A DNA stretch of 64,000 bases from Dendrobium chrysotoxum. Lineage: Eukaryota > Streptophyta > Magnoliopsida > Asparagales > Orchidaceae. Both the position numbers and the translations under genes were made by a program. The stretch is from the NCBI GenBank assembly GCA_019925795.1, contig CM034312.1:28485914-28549913 (forward strand), given 5' to 3'. Under the pieces are notes generated by a model. That model was not told the origin of the DNA, ran no database searches, and worked only from the letters and a program-made list of their open reading frames with translations. Positions 12,227-23,039 of the stretch are shown here, piece by piece (the first letter of the stretch is position 1; every line of letters starts with the position of its first letter).

Positions 12227-12823
12227 GTTATTTATAATGTACAATATTAAATTGTTGGTTGTTCAATTTTGAGCTTTATATTTTAGCAATAAAAGTTTTT
12301 ATTTTACATATATTTATCTTGATTTTTTATGAGTTATTTAATAAAAGTTGAAATTTAGTATTATTTAACTAATTGAACTAACTTTAAGTTGAATCCAAGC
12401 TCAAAATGAACCAAACACAAATATGCTATTCACAAATAAGTTGGAAGTTGGAACACAAGCCTAACTCGAACGAACAAATTTTTGGACAAGCAGAACATGA
12501 ACAAATATTGAGCTCACTCAAGCTCGGTTCATTTACAACCCTAGATTGAATCAAAATTAAAAAAAAAATGTTGTTACAATAGTTAGAATATAGATGCTAA
12601 AAATTAGATTGTGATGGAGTCACTTTCACTATGATTGAAGAATCCTCGTCATAAATCATTTTCAGAAGTTAATTTCAACAGTATGTTAGGATTGCTCATT
12701 GCTTAAGGAATCAGCCAAAAAAAACATGAAATTGCAGCACTACCACCAAACAAGATGAAAGAAAAAATATACCAAAAACAGTTACTGCTTGAAATTGATC
12801 AGCAAAAGATGCCCGAATCTTAC

Positions 12824-12898
12824 ATGTCCACGGTAAATATTACGTCCTCTATCCTCCACCCTGCAATTCCCATCTATGAAAAGGGTTTTTTTAGGAAC
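12824..12898 (-). CDS. EDR2: EDR2-like exon 2 (PH domain)
   Basis: This 75-nt exon encodes 25 residues including FIDGNCRVEDRG, a hallmark of the EDR2 PH domain. It is bounded by ATATGCAG on the acceptor side and GTAAGA on the donor side, and both ends are phase 0. Confidence 0.85.
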
Positions 12899-13123
12899 CT
12901 GCATATGTCAAATAAAAAATCAAGCAAATATCAGAAGCCTAATAAACCGTTTTTTGAATGAACCTCAATAGAATTCAATTCAATAATAGTCAAGGCATGA
13001 CTCTAGTTATGAACAACTTCAATGAGATTGCAGCTCCAACAATCCGGCAGTCAAAGGCTCCAGTAAGTGGCACAAATCCAGAAAAAGATACGAAATTTTC
13101 CTTAATAAAAGATGGACACATAC

Positions 13124-13342
13124 CATATTACCCACGGGCTTCTTCCTGTAGCAAGCAAGAACCCTAGTGTCGAGTACAAAGTACCGCATGGGGATGGACG
13201 AAAGGTTCTCCAAGAAGTCCATAGGAGAAAGGCATACTAAAAACGGAAAAAAAAACGTGTGGATGAACGAAATGCCGATCTTCCTCCGACCGATGATGTG
13301 ACCAATGCGCAGCATCCATCCCTCGTATACTACTTTCGACAT
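13124..13342 (-). CDS. EDR2: EDR2-like exon 1 (PH domain start)
   Basis: The first exon starts at the conserved MSKVVYEGWM and runs to KKPVGNM before a GTATGT donor at 13123. An upstream in-frame ATG at 13402 would add 20 residues, but the MSKVV start is the one conserved in the family. The family sequence GRRKIGxSFIH-MRYFVL is recognisable. It is interrupted by 23 extra codons (13190-13258) between FIH and MRYF and by about four extra residues before GRRKIG. The 69-nt insert keeps the frame and has no AG at its 3' side, so it is not an obvious intron. Confidence 0.8.
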
Positions 13343-13930
13343 TCTTCTTCCTACTCGCCCGATCCAGAATTTCTTCAAGCAACAGCTTCCCCTCTCCTCC
13401 ACCTCACAATCTCAAAAGATACAGAAGCAGAACTAGAGCCTGTGGTCAAAACAGTATCGAAAGAAGGGTCAAAAACTGCTCCTGACTTCGATAGTTACAA
13501 ACCACAGCGCCCAATCAGGGAAAAGCCATCGCACGGAGTACGACAAAGGGCTCGGACGAGCTAACTAAAAGAAATAGATAGTTAGGGGATTCGAGTTCCG
13601 ATCAGATGAGAGGAATATGTTTCGTCGATTATTCGGCCGCAGACTGGCGAGAAGAACAGGGATGCTTCTTGTTTTCCCTGTCAGGAGTCAACATAGAGGA
13701 CCAGATCGGAAGACGTCGGATATACGGCTGCGGGGCGGTCGGGAACGGCGTGCTTTGTTTCGGGCTGGATCGAAGTGTGGCTCGAATTTACCATTCCTGT
13801 CATTTTCCGGTTGTTTTCGGACTTCAAACCCCGGCGTCCGACCGCAAGTGGATAACGGGCACTGGGAATCAACGGCCGTGATGTGCACACGGAAGAGCGT
13901 GTGGACGAACGAGTATTTAAATAATGCACG
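13343..13930 (-). promoter_or_regulatory. Probable 5' leader and promoter region of the EDR2-like gene
   Basis: This lies upstream of the MSKVV start on the minus strand. It is markedly more GC-rich than its surroundings and changes abruptly to AT-rich DNA at about 13930. Short open frames here look like chance products of base composition. No clear TATA box was identified, so the call rests on position and composition. Confidence 0.35.
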
Positions 13931-15585
13931 TCAAATAAAATTTAAATAATTAAATAATATTATAAAATTACAAATATTATTTAATTAATTCAAATTTTTT
14001 TATAAAGAGATATAATAAATAAATGTATTATTATAAGTAGTTATAACAATAATTATATTTCTCATTTAAAATAAATGCATTTAATATTTTAATAAAATAA
14101 TAATAATAAATGTGATATTAAGAATTGATAATATAATCAAAATATTGTATTAGAATATTCTAAAAAAATAATAATGATTGAATTTAATGATTTTAGATGT
14201 GCTTTTACATGAGTGTAATATATAAATAATGTATATAACATCCATATCAAAAATTATTTAAAAACTTTAATATTAATCATAATAAAAAATTTAGTCAAAT
14301 TATCATAGCAATTTTTTTAATATGTTTAAAAGATATGTAATTCAAACTTGATCACAAAACAAAGATAATAATAATAATAATTTTATTTAAATATCAATCT
14401 AAATCATTAAAACATAACACACAAATTATTAAGCCATAAAATTATGCTTGAATTACTTCAAATTATTAAGCCAATTAAATTCACAAAATATCAATCAAAA
14501 TCACTAAAACATAACACACAAATAATTTTTTATCAATAAAAATAATATATTGAGTTTTAAATTTATCAAAATAAAAAACTTAGAATAATATTTTGCATGA
14601 GGAGTTGCAATAGAGAATCAGCGAGAGTTATTGGATATTATAAATTCAACTACAAGCTTTAAGAAGTGTCCTCAAACTCGATTCAATGTAAAATTTGAAG
14701 AGTAAAATAAATGAGAATTTACAGAGATACAATAAAAGACGAATAAGATAAATGGTAAGAATAGGGGAGTATGTTTGATGATTTTTTATTAAACTTTAAT
14801 AACAAAAAAGAGCTTATTTAATAGAACATTACTTTTCTTATATTGGATTATTACAATTTAAATTTTCAAAGGAGAAATTTGTATTCATTAATTATATTTT
14901 TGATATCTTTATTTTTAATAGATATGAATATGAATGGATAGTTAAAAATAATAGAAATTAAAAATTAATAATATAATAGAAATTTAAAATCTTAGAATAT
15001 TAAAATTATAAAATTTTTATCAATTAATTATTAAAAATATAATATAATTAATTAAGTAATAATATATTTTAATAATTATTAAAATGCTCAAACTTTCAAA
15101 ACTAAAAGTTCAAAAATAAAAATTTTAATTTAATTGTATAACTAATTATTATTGCGACTTGAGCTCACGAGTTTATGTCTTTGATGATAACAAACATTGT
15201 GGCTCACATCTTTATGTTTCTTAGTATTTGTATTCTATATTTGTTTGTGTGTGTACTAATATTTCAGAAACATCATGCACCATCCAAGAAGACACAAGGC
15301 TCAAGATTATTGGGCAGAATAGGTCATGTTGTAAAGAGTTTGTAATATTCATTTATGTATTTTTTTTCTTTCTTAAGTCATATTATGTATTTTGGTGGAT
15401 ATCATTGCTGAGTAACCTTGCACACACACAGGGGGAGAGAGAAAATTTTTTTGAGAGAGCTTTATTTTTTAAGTTAATCGTACTGTACGATTCGTTTCAT
15501 ACTATACAACTTTATTCGTATTGTACGATTTATTGTGGAATAAAGGTAAATCTTCTGAAGCACAATCATCAGCATCAACAAAAGT
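13931..15585. other. AT-rich intergenic DNA
   Basis: This is very AT-rich and I saw no gene-like signal. Short open frames at 15228-15662 are low-complexity and unsupported. Confidence 0.6.
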
Positions 15586-15790
15586 AGAATAAAGGTAAAA
15601 ATGGTAAGAATGTTAAGATTTTCTCTGACGTTATTTGCTTTGGATGTAGGAAATTCAATCATATGAAAAATGAGTGCCCTAATTTAAAAACTCTTCCTGC
15701 GAAGGAAAAGAATAAAAATAAACAAATTGCAATAAAAGCAAATGATAAAAAGCAAAAAAATCTCCTGCATATCATAACATTTGTGATCGA
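15586..15790 (+). mobile_element. Ty1/copia gag zinc-knuckle remnant
   Basis: A plus-strand frame reads VICFGCRKFNHMKNECPNLK, a CX2CX4HX4C zinc knuckle of copia-type Gag, followed by a lysine- and asparagine-rich tail. No protease, integrase or reverse transcriptase follows, so it is an isolated fragment. Confidence 0.6.
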
Positions 15791-16830
15791 TATATCATGT
15801 GCATATAATTCTTCTTTGCTCATTTAACAATTTCTCCACATGGATGAATTGGCACGTGGAAGGTCTTCTACAGAAAGCTGCAGTTCCTTTCTTTTACTAT
15901 CCAATCAGCTACTTCCAAGTTTACATCAATGACAAATTTAGTATGTTACGCAATTGAGTGAATGCAACTAGAACTCATTATTGATTTTAAACCACACAAA
16001 TACCTTCGAAATCACTAACATGTAATGATTTAAATTTTACATAGAAAATGAATAAAAAAATAAATCATCATTTTCTAATTATGTCTACCATATATCTACA
16101 AATAATAAATGAAAGGAATAGTATGAGGTTTTGCATGGGTGCATACAATATATCTATATTATCTATAAAATATATATTTTAATGTAATATATAAAATTAT
16201 TTATTTTATAACAAATGTATTTTATTATATAAAATTATGTTATATTAAAGATATTATATAAAATATATATTTTTTTTAAAATTATTATATAAAAAGATTT
16301 GAAAAAGCATGGGTGCATACAATAGGAAGATCATAATCAAAATATATAACAAATGTATTTGAAGATCAGGGGGAAGATATCTGTACACATTATATATTTG
16401 ATCCTTAAGTCATCTACTTAACATCTCATCAGATTCATCCTGTTCAAAGTTGTTAAAATTGGTCATCTAAAATTTCATAAATTGTAGCATTGAAAAACAC
16501 AGAAGAAGATATTACTAACAAGGACAAGGAATTTAATTAATCTTGATAAAAAATATTATTACTAATGGGTTAAGATTCGATAGCTTTTTTGCTTGGCACT
16601 CATATGTGTGTGTGTGTTATAAAATGATTACAGATAAATCACTAAGCATATTGCTTAAAATGTCATTAAAAATAACATTTTCCTTCATACCATCCTTTCA
16701 CTCATAGTACCATTTTGAACAAAAATCTAATCTCATCTAACATTATTCAAAGATTCAAAATCATGATTTCACCAACCAAATCAAGAGAGTTATATACACC
16801 TAACATAACATAAGAAGAATATGTGCTAAA
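15791..16830. other. AT-rich intergenic DNA with a small direct repeat
   Basis: There are no genes. The 18-bp sequence gcatgggtgcatacaata occurs at 16133-16150 and 16307-16324 around an AT-rich core. Confidence 0.5.
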
Positions 16831-16836
16831 GTATGG

Positions 16837-17754
16837 CTATTCCATTTTGCTTTTGCCCTTCTTGGAATGATACATGGTTGACAACACAATAAAAAGAGAG
16901 CAAAAAATAGATGATAGAAAAGTTATAATAGTTACAGCCCTTGTGTGGAGTGCATTTCCACAGGGAATTCTCCATGTCACACTGTTCCAAACAAGACACC
17001 CAAATCAATTATAGTCCATGAATAGGTTGATGTTCGAGAGATTTTTGGTTTGCAACGTATGAACAAATGTGGTTTGCCTATTGTTATGCTTATGTAGTCA
17101 CTTGAATTCAGAAGCTGAGAAAAAATGTGGGTAGAGTTAGATATATGAGACAAAAAAATATATTTTGAGTAAGAGTATTATTGCAAGTAAATGTCAATAT
17201 TAGCAGAAAATATTAATTTTTCTCATCATATAAAACCAATACACCAAACATGATTTTATTAAAATTTCAAGGATAATTTTGATATAAATTCTAAATTCAC
17301 CGGATATCTAGAATGAAGAGGTAGTTGAACAACAATTTTTTGAGCATCACTCATGACATTAATGTGAATCTCTACTACTGATATATTGGAAAGAGCAGAA
17401 GGCAATTCTAGGTTTGTGTCCCCAAAAACAGAAGCACTTAGAAACACAGCAAAAATCAAAAGAAGTTAACATTTACACAATATGATATACTTCAAGATTA
17501 CAAAACAAGCTTCTAACCTTCGCGACCGACAAGACATTGCATTTCAAAGGAATCAGAAAAGATCCCAGTAGGAAGATACTCAATAACAATTGCCTCACAA
17601 AAATGCTCATTAACAAAATGAGTAAACTTTGGATGACGGTAGAATTCCATTGTGGTAACTAATTGTCTATGGGAACGTTCACCCATGAGCTCATGTAGGA
17701 GGAAAGAAAGTCCAAAAATATCTGCATTGACAAGCATTTCTTCACACAAATCGC
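16837..17754 (-). pseudogene. PIGX: PIG-X-like gene fragment (GPI mannosyltransferase subunit)
   Basis: PIG-X is an ER membrane protein that stabilises the PIG-M mannosyltransferase in GPI-anchor synthesis. Three minus-strand exon-like blocks match plant PIG-X in order. 17518-17754 encodes HELMGERSHRQL and CEAIVIEYLPTGIFSDSFEM. About 17301-17440 encodes FGDTNLELPSALSN and then VVQLPLHSRYP. 16837-16981 encodes TWRIPCGNALHTRAV followed by a hydrophobic stretch and a short basic tail ending SKMEstop, as expected for the single C-terminal membrane segment. Acceptors TTGCTCAG and TGGAACAG fit the outer blocks. The junction between the first two blocks is not clean, and the exon that should follow LHSRYP and the N-terminal exons were not found. 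It is partial or decayed. Confidence 0.55.
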
Positions 17755-18719
17755 CTGAGCAAATTTGCCTTTATCTAAAATTTTACTAAAATCTGGTTCA
17801 GATAGCTATCCATGGCTATTACGTGGCCATAATAGCCCGTGGCCCAATTTTTGAAGATTACCACACAAGATAGGCCACTTAACTACACGTAGTATAAAAG
17901 CTGGTTTCAAGAAATAAAAGTTGTACTAAAGTTTATTAATATAAAAATTTTTGTAGATCAAACTTCTAATTCCATCTCTATTTCATGTGATGTTAGTTAT
18001 TTATGATGGAAGTCATTATAAAGTTGAAAGAATGAAAGATGTCATCACTCATTGATCCCTAGAGAAGAAAAATAATAATCATAACGCTCAATCAAGCTAC
18101 AGGAAAAAATTTATCCCAACCATCAAAATCCTAGCTTTGAAGCCTGGAAATAATATAAGGTGGAAATCACAAAAATTCCAATAAAAGACAAATAAGATGA
18201 ACTATTTTGCAAAATATCAAAGAAAGCACCACTAAATAAACTCCTCTGAAAGTCAACCCGAAGCAACCATGGTGAAGCATGAAAACTTTCTTTCAAGAAA
18301 AAAGATAGCAAGAAAAATTTAGATAAATTTGTTTCAACAAAAAAAAAATCTGTTAGATTTTACTCTTTTTGAATCATTCCAAAAAAAAACAATTTTGATC
18401 TAAGAAGAATAAGATTGAGACCTAAACAATATATATATATATATATATATGAAGAAGATTTTTTTTCCGCTAAAACTGCGAACTTACTGCACTGAGTTAA
18501 AAACATTAAAACAAATACAAATAGAGAGACAAACCATACATTACAGATTAGAATTTAAGTGCTCTAACGGACAATGTTCTTCTCGGACAGGAGAATCGCA
18601 TTAACATTTTCAAACCTTTTTATGACATAGATGCTGAGTGATAATTCGTAGCACTCATACCAAGCAGAACATGCAAATTGAACTTAACAAATTTTAAACA
18701 ACCTACATCTTCAATCGTA
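17755..18719. other. AT-rich stretch without recognised genes
   Basis: The upstream exons of the PIG-X-like fragment would lie here, but none was recognised. A short (TA)n run occurs at about 18428-18450. Confidence 0.45.
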
Positions 18720-19183
18720 AGCATTACTGAATACCAAGAAGGCAACAACGTATAGGATAGTACCCCCAATGACTGGAAGGCCAAAGACCATGTGACGGAA
18801 GCAATCAAGTTTAGTTTTACCATTGCACATGAATATCAACCCACCAATCATTTCTTTGGTGATAACTTCTTTTCCTTTAGTGCTGGATTCCCTTTTTCAT
18901 TCACATGGGTACTCCCATCTAGTTTAATAGCAATGTCCTTGACAATTTTGATGTCCTTGGTATTTAATATGTCAGATATTTCACTATTTTCCTTCGAAGA
19001 CTTTTTCGCAAATGTTTTTTTACAGCTTTTAGTTTTTTGCTGTTCTTTTTTCCGACAAGGGTTGTTCTGAGGTTGTAGAAGAATTTCCAACCTCCTTTTA
19101 CTTTGGTTTGCCCATATGCGAATCCTTCTTCCTCGAGAACACAATTGATATTGTGAGAACCAAAATGGAGATAGAGCAGACAA
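18720..19183 (-). pseudogene. DCD-domain protein fragment, frameshifted
   Basis: DCD (Development and Cell Death) domains occur in plant proteins linked to stress and cell death. From 19183 leftward a lysine-rich frame ends at 18848. Just overlapping it in another frame, from 18851, is IGGLIFMCNGKTKLDCFRHM followed by VFGLP, which is the opening of a DCD domain. The lysine-rich lead-in before FMCNGKTK is usual for one DCD subgroup. The frame change at about 18850-18870 and the loss of recognisable DCD sequence after VFGLP indicate a pseudogene, unless an intron was missed. Confidence 0.5.
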
Positions 19184-19766
19184 AATCAGACAATGGAAAC
19201 CCTAGAGGGGACCGAAAATACTAAGAAGAAGAAGATTTATACCTCTCTCTCGATTGAACAGTATTGGGAAGAAGGCGGCTTCTCACACGACCGTTTGATG
19301 AAGAAAGAAGCCAAAGGTTACGTTAATAGGCAGGCGGGTTATGCGACCAGGCCATACAAAGGGTTGCCAAATATTTGAAAGTGGGAATAACAAGTGTTGA
19401 AAGTGGGCATACGAGGATCGCATGGATTTACGCCATCTATACGCCTGGATTTCAATATTAATATGAATTAGGTAAACAAAATATTAATTAAATGAAACAT
19501 TAACTCAGATTTAGGTTAAATGAAACGGACGGAGTGTTCAAAAAAATTAAAATGAATTTAGTATTAGATGTAAGAGGTATTAAATTGCTGAAGCATTGGT
19601 GTTTTTTTATTAACTAAGCAGTATTATTGTGTTATTAATTGCTAAATAATTATTATATATTTTCATATTTATTAAATATTTATAATATAATGAAGAGTTA
19701 GAATAATAATTTAAGAAATAAAATGAAAGGTCGGGATTAAGTATGGGTGGAAACTCAAGCCACTTT

Positions 19767-19771
<5 letters not shown>

Positions 19772-19830
<59 letters not shown>
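19772..19830. repeat. (TA)n microsatellite
   Basis: A run of about 29 TA units. Confidence 0.9.
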
Positions 19831-19849
19831 CTGGTTTTCTAAAACTAGG

Positions 19850-20115
19850 GGCTGTTTGGCGAAGTAGGATTTAGTAAATCCTGATATGTTAAATTCTGAA
19901 GATAATTTGGCAAAATAGTTATAAAATTTGGGGGCTGTTTGATTGGATTATACAATGGTGTAAAGTATTCTAAATACAGGAGTTTTAAAAATTTTAATTT
20001 TTAGTTCAATGAAAAAGGAATACAAGTTGAAGTAAAGTAAATGTACTACAAGTCATTCTAGTTCTTTATTGAAATAAATGAAATTTGCTCAATTTTGAGA
20101 GAAAATGGTTTACAT
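19850..20115. mobile_element. Two truncated PIF/Harbinger-type MITE ends
   Basis: At about 19853 an AGGGGCTGTTTGGC end is followed by aggatttagtaaatcc, like the MITE at 28811. At about 19929 a second GGGGCTGTTTGATTGG end begins and resembles the left half of the 2796-3219 MITE (gtgtaaagta, then 'gagagaaaatggtttac'). Neither right end is present. The second stops close to where the viral block begins. Confidence 0.55.
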
Positions 20116-20307
20116 TGTCGTCGTCGCCACTGGGCATCATTAAGATTGGATTAATAAAATACAAGAGCAAAAAATGTTTATCAGAAGATCTGTATTCGAT
20201 TTCATAGTTCTCTAATTAAGAGAAAGTAAATCAATGCTATTCTAGATCTTAGTGCCCTCATGTTATCATAATGGGACTTATACCAATTTCAACTCAATCT
20301 GTTTAAC

Positions 20308-20975
20308 TAAAAAAGTCAGAAGGCAAACTTATAGAACTATGTAGGAGGCGAACTTAGCACAGCTTGAAAAATTTTATTGAAGAGTCGAACTTAACACTCA
20401 TAACAATAGAATGATCTCTCCTTATATAGAGAGAACGCACTCAAAATTCGTCAAACAAATTTGAAGTCTGGGGAGACAACATATTCCCATATACAGTAAT
20501 AATTCAATGCACTAAGAAAAGTAAAGCCAACTTTAAATAAAAAACTTACAAACTTTTAGTAAAGTAAAAGTGCACGATAAAGAGAACGACACTAGAAGGA
20601 TTCTTCTTCAATTCTAGTTTTTTATTTTCCTTTTGATTTTGAAACATTGTTCCACTGATCTGGCACAAAAAAGGTAGGGGGAAAACTTATAAAAGAGAGA
20701 GAACTTACAGAACAAAGCAGGAGACAAACTTGGCACAATTTCATAAATTTTATTAAAGAGTCACTTAACCCTCATTACAATGAAATGATCTCTCCTTATA
20801 TAGAGAGAAGGCACTCGGAATTTCATAAACTTCAAGTAAAGTAAAAGTAATGCACTGTAAAGAGAGTGCCACTAGAAAGATTCTTCTTCTTCAATTCTTT
20901 TTTTTTTTCCTCTTTTGATTTTGGAACATTGTCCCACTGATATGGTAGCTCGTAATGGCTTCCTTCATATTGACT
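20308..20975 (-). promoter_or_regulatory. Tandem pararetrovirus promoter / intergenic repeat
   Basis: Two direct repeats of about 300-370 bp (20308-20669 and 20670-20975) each carry, on the minus strand, a TATATAAGGAGAG core promoter (TATA at 20421-20428 and 20795-20802). About 45 nt downstream in each is an AATAAA (20373-20378 and 20749-20754). TATATAAGGA-type cores are typical of caulimovirid promoters. Its place, after the viral coding region in minus orientation, fits the intergenic region, and the duplication fits terminally redundant or tandem viral DNA. Confidence 0.6.
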
Positions 20976-22020
20976 TGATTGAGACATTTTATATTCTGTT
21001 TGGAACAACTTCTCCATTTGTTGTTCATATTATGTCTTCAATCAAATTTTAATTTCATTAGCAAATTCATAGGGGAATTTGCGCCTTAATGTGGCATGAA
21101 TGCTTCAGAGTGAGAATTCTTCATGTTTTTTAACCATCCTAGCTAAATATTGATTATTCTTAATAATGTGTTGGATATGTTTCAATTTATCTTCAATGAT
21201 AATTGCTGACCATCATTTGATGAAAAGTTTTTTAACAAACATTTGCAATTGATAGCATCTGGTCCAATTTCAAAACTCCAAGATCAAATCCATGGCATTT
21301 GTTCTTGGGTGAAGGAAAAAAATTGCTCATGCCTTCAATTAATCTGGCTAATTCAATTTTTTATAAGTTTGGTGATGAGTCCACACATTCAGAGTAAATT
21401 TGATTAATTTGATTAGGGAGAATTATTGATTGGGCTCCCATACAGTCCCACCAGCGAAAAAATCAATCAGTGGTTGGATTAGCTAAGATATCAAAATGGA
21501 GAATAAACATCCAAGAATGTTTGTCTCGGATTAATAATATAGAAGTCATTTTTCGTAGCCTCGACATATGTCTAATAATTAAAGAGAATGTTTCTCTTTT
21601 GTTGATTTTGTTTATTGACATAATCCATATATTTAGTTTGATAAGGGGTGATACCACGATCCGTATAACTAAGGATTTTAATAATATTGGCTTTGCTATA
21701 AGAAATATTTTGCTTTCATCACATTTATGATTGGTTTCTATACATTGGAGATGATGTAAAATTGACTCACATAAATCTCGGTCAAAAAATGAGGATTGGA
21801 TAAAAGAGGTATTTCCCATATAGCGTTCCATGATAGTTCACGGAGATTGAATATCATAATCTTCAAAATTGATTTCAAATAATAATTCAAAACTATTTTT
21901 AAAAATGGGCTCAAAGAGCGGAGCCCGAGGAGCCTCATCAGACTGATTAGATTCAAGATTTGATTTTTTGGCAGATTGGCCCCAAAGAGGTAAGATTTAA
22001 GAGGAATCACTTTTGAAGAG
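20832..22020 (-). pseudogene. Unassigned ORF downstream of pararetrovirus RNase H
   Basis: This is a broken minus-strand frame with recognisable long stretches (122 codons at 21463-21831, and 61 codons at 20832-21017 ending near YELPYQWDNVPKS). It follows the RNase H remnant and precedes the promoter repeats. The right-hand viral copy (27720-27920, plus) shares its opening, so it belongs to the viral sequence. I recognise no domain. Confidence 0.45.
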
Positions 22021-22189
22021 AAGGATTCATCACATCCTCTACCACTGGAGGAAAATCCTCAATGAGAAAAAATGTTATGATTATTAGGAGACAAAGCGTC
22101 AATTAGGGTGAGACATGGTGTCTCGATTGGGTTGAGGCAAATTGCCCTGATTCTTAAGGGTGATCTATCCCTGATCGTCCAAATGATCA

Positions 22190-22620
22190 CTATAAATATT
22201 TACAAGTTAAGAAGTCCAGCAAATTATTTAAATTACCTTTAATATATTCGATTTTAAAATAAAAAATAGATAACTGAGCTAGCCAATGAGTAAATATTTG
22301 GTTAGAAGCAAGATTTTTAGCATCTTTTTTCAATAATAAACTTTGCTGCACTATGGTCAATGTGTAAAAGGAAAGCAATATTTATTAAATCATCTTGAAT
22401 TTTCATAATGAATTTAACTATAGCTAACATTTTCTTTTTAATTGTGGAATATTTAAATTGAGTAGAATTTCATTTACATGATGTAAACCTTACCAGTTCT
22501 TTCTTTTGAGAGGAAGTATTTTGTCGTTTGAGAATGCCTTCGAGGTTGATGCATCTATTTCAATGATTTTAAAATTAGAGGGATTTGCAAGATTATTACA
22601 ATGAAGATTTTTTACATGTT
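22190..22620 (-). pseudogene. Endogenous pararetrovirus RNase H remnant (left arm)
   Basis: The minus-strand frame includes IFTHWLAQLSIFYFKIEYIK and ends LLDFLTCKYL, the conserved C-terminal RNase H segment of badnavirus-like polyproteins. Further upstream (about 22550-22620) the segment equivalent to the start of RNase H is present with stops. This is a decayed copy in the host genome. Confidence 0.7.
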
Positions 22621-22674
22621 TTTTTTATTATTTGGACTACCTTGGTATAAATGTCAGTCCAAGGAGGAGGATTC

Positions 22675-23025
22675 TTAAAGATTAGCAGGCTTGTCTAATT
22701 CTAGATTGGTAACATGATTAGACAAATCAATTTGTTCATCCTTGAGAAGGCGAACTTCGTCTTGAAGATGATTGATTTTGAGTATAAGATTAGTAATGGA
22801 AGTTTTACTGGATTGAGCTTCAGATTTAGAGCTCATTCTTTGTAAACTTCTTTCATAAAGTAGATGGGATAATCTTGAGTATGAGAGAGGGATTTTTCTC
22901 TCTCCTCCTAAAAGGTGAATAATCTTATCTCGAGCTTTAGGATCTGAGACTTGACTAAGAATTTTGATAATATGATCTTTTTCATCATCCGTGAGAGAAT
23001 AAAGCACAGACATTTCAATAAGCAT
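22675..23025 (-). pseudogene. Pararetrovirus coiled-coil region (left arm)
   Basis: This 116-residue open frame is rich in heptad-like leucines in its second half (KINHLQDEVRLLKDEQ). Two further copies lie at about 25600-25924 (minus) and 26855-27207 (plus). In the 25.6-kb copy it sits between the coat-protein zinc finger and the protease, so it is a polyprotein linker and not a separate gene. Here it is followed directly by the end of the RT segment and RNase H because coat protein, protease and most of RT are absent. Confidence 0.6.
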
Positions 23026-23039
23026 GGTAGGATAATTAT

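Larger units (their letters stand above)
3378..13342 (-). pseudogene. EDR2: EDR2-like gene (PH-START-EDR2_C), START exons lost
   Basis: EDR2 (ENHANCED DISEASE RESISTANCE 2) is a plant lipid-binding protein with an N-terminal PH domain, a START domain and an EDR2 C-terminal (DUF1336) domain; in Arabidopsis it restrains powdery-mildew-induced cell death. Minus-strand exons with consensus-like splice sites match this family in order: PH exons 13124-13342, 12824-12898, 10725-10778 and 8027-8092; linker exons 7426-7532 and 7275-7339; a 19-nt exon 7131-7149; and C-terminal exons 3947-4140, 3819-3858, 3581-3729 and 3378-3479. Exon phases fit within the PH half and within the C-terminal half. All exons for START (about 250 residues in Arabidopsis EDR2) are missing between 7275 and 7149. 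The deletion is intron-to-intron and joins a phase-1 exon to a phase-0 exon, which gives an early stop. The segment is triplicated, and the final exons after 3378 were not found. It is most likely a pseudogene. Confidence 0.85.

Noticed and set aside
13606..13949. GC-rich frames upstream of the EDR2-like start as a separate gene
   Set aside because: Frames are open on both strands, have no recognised domain and sit in the expected leader or promoter area.
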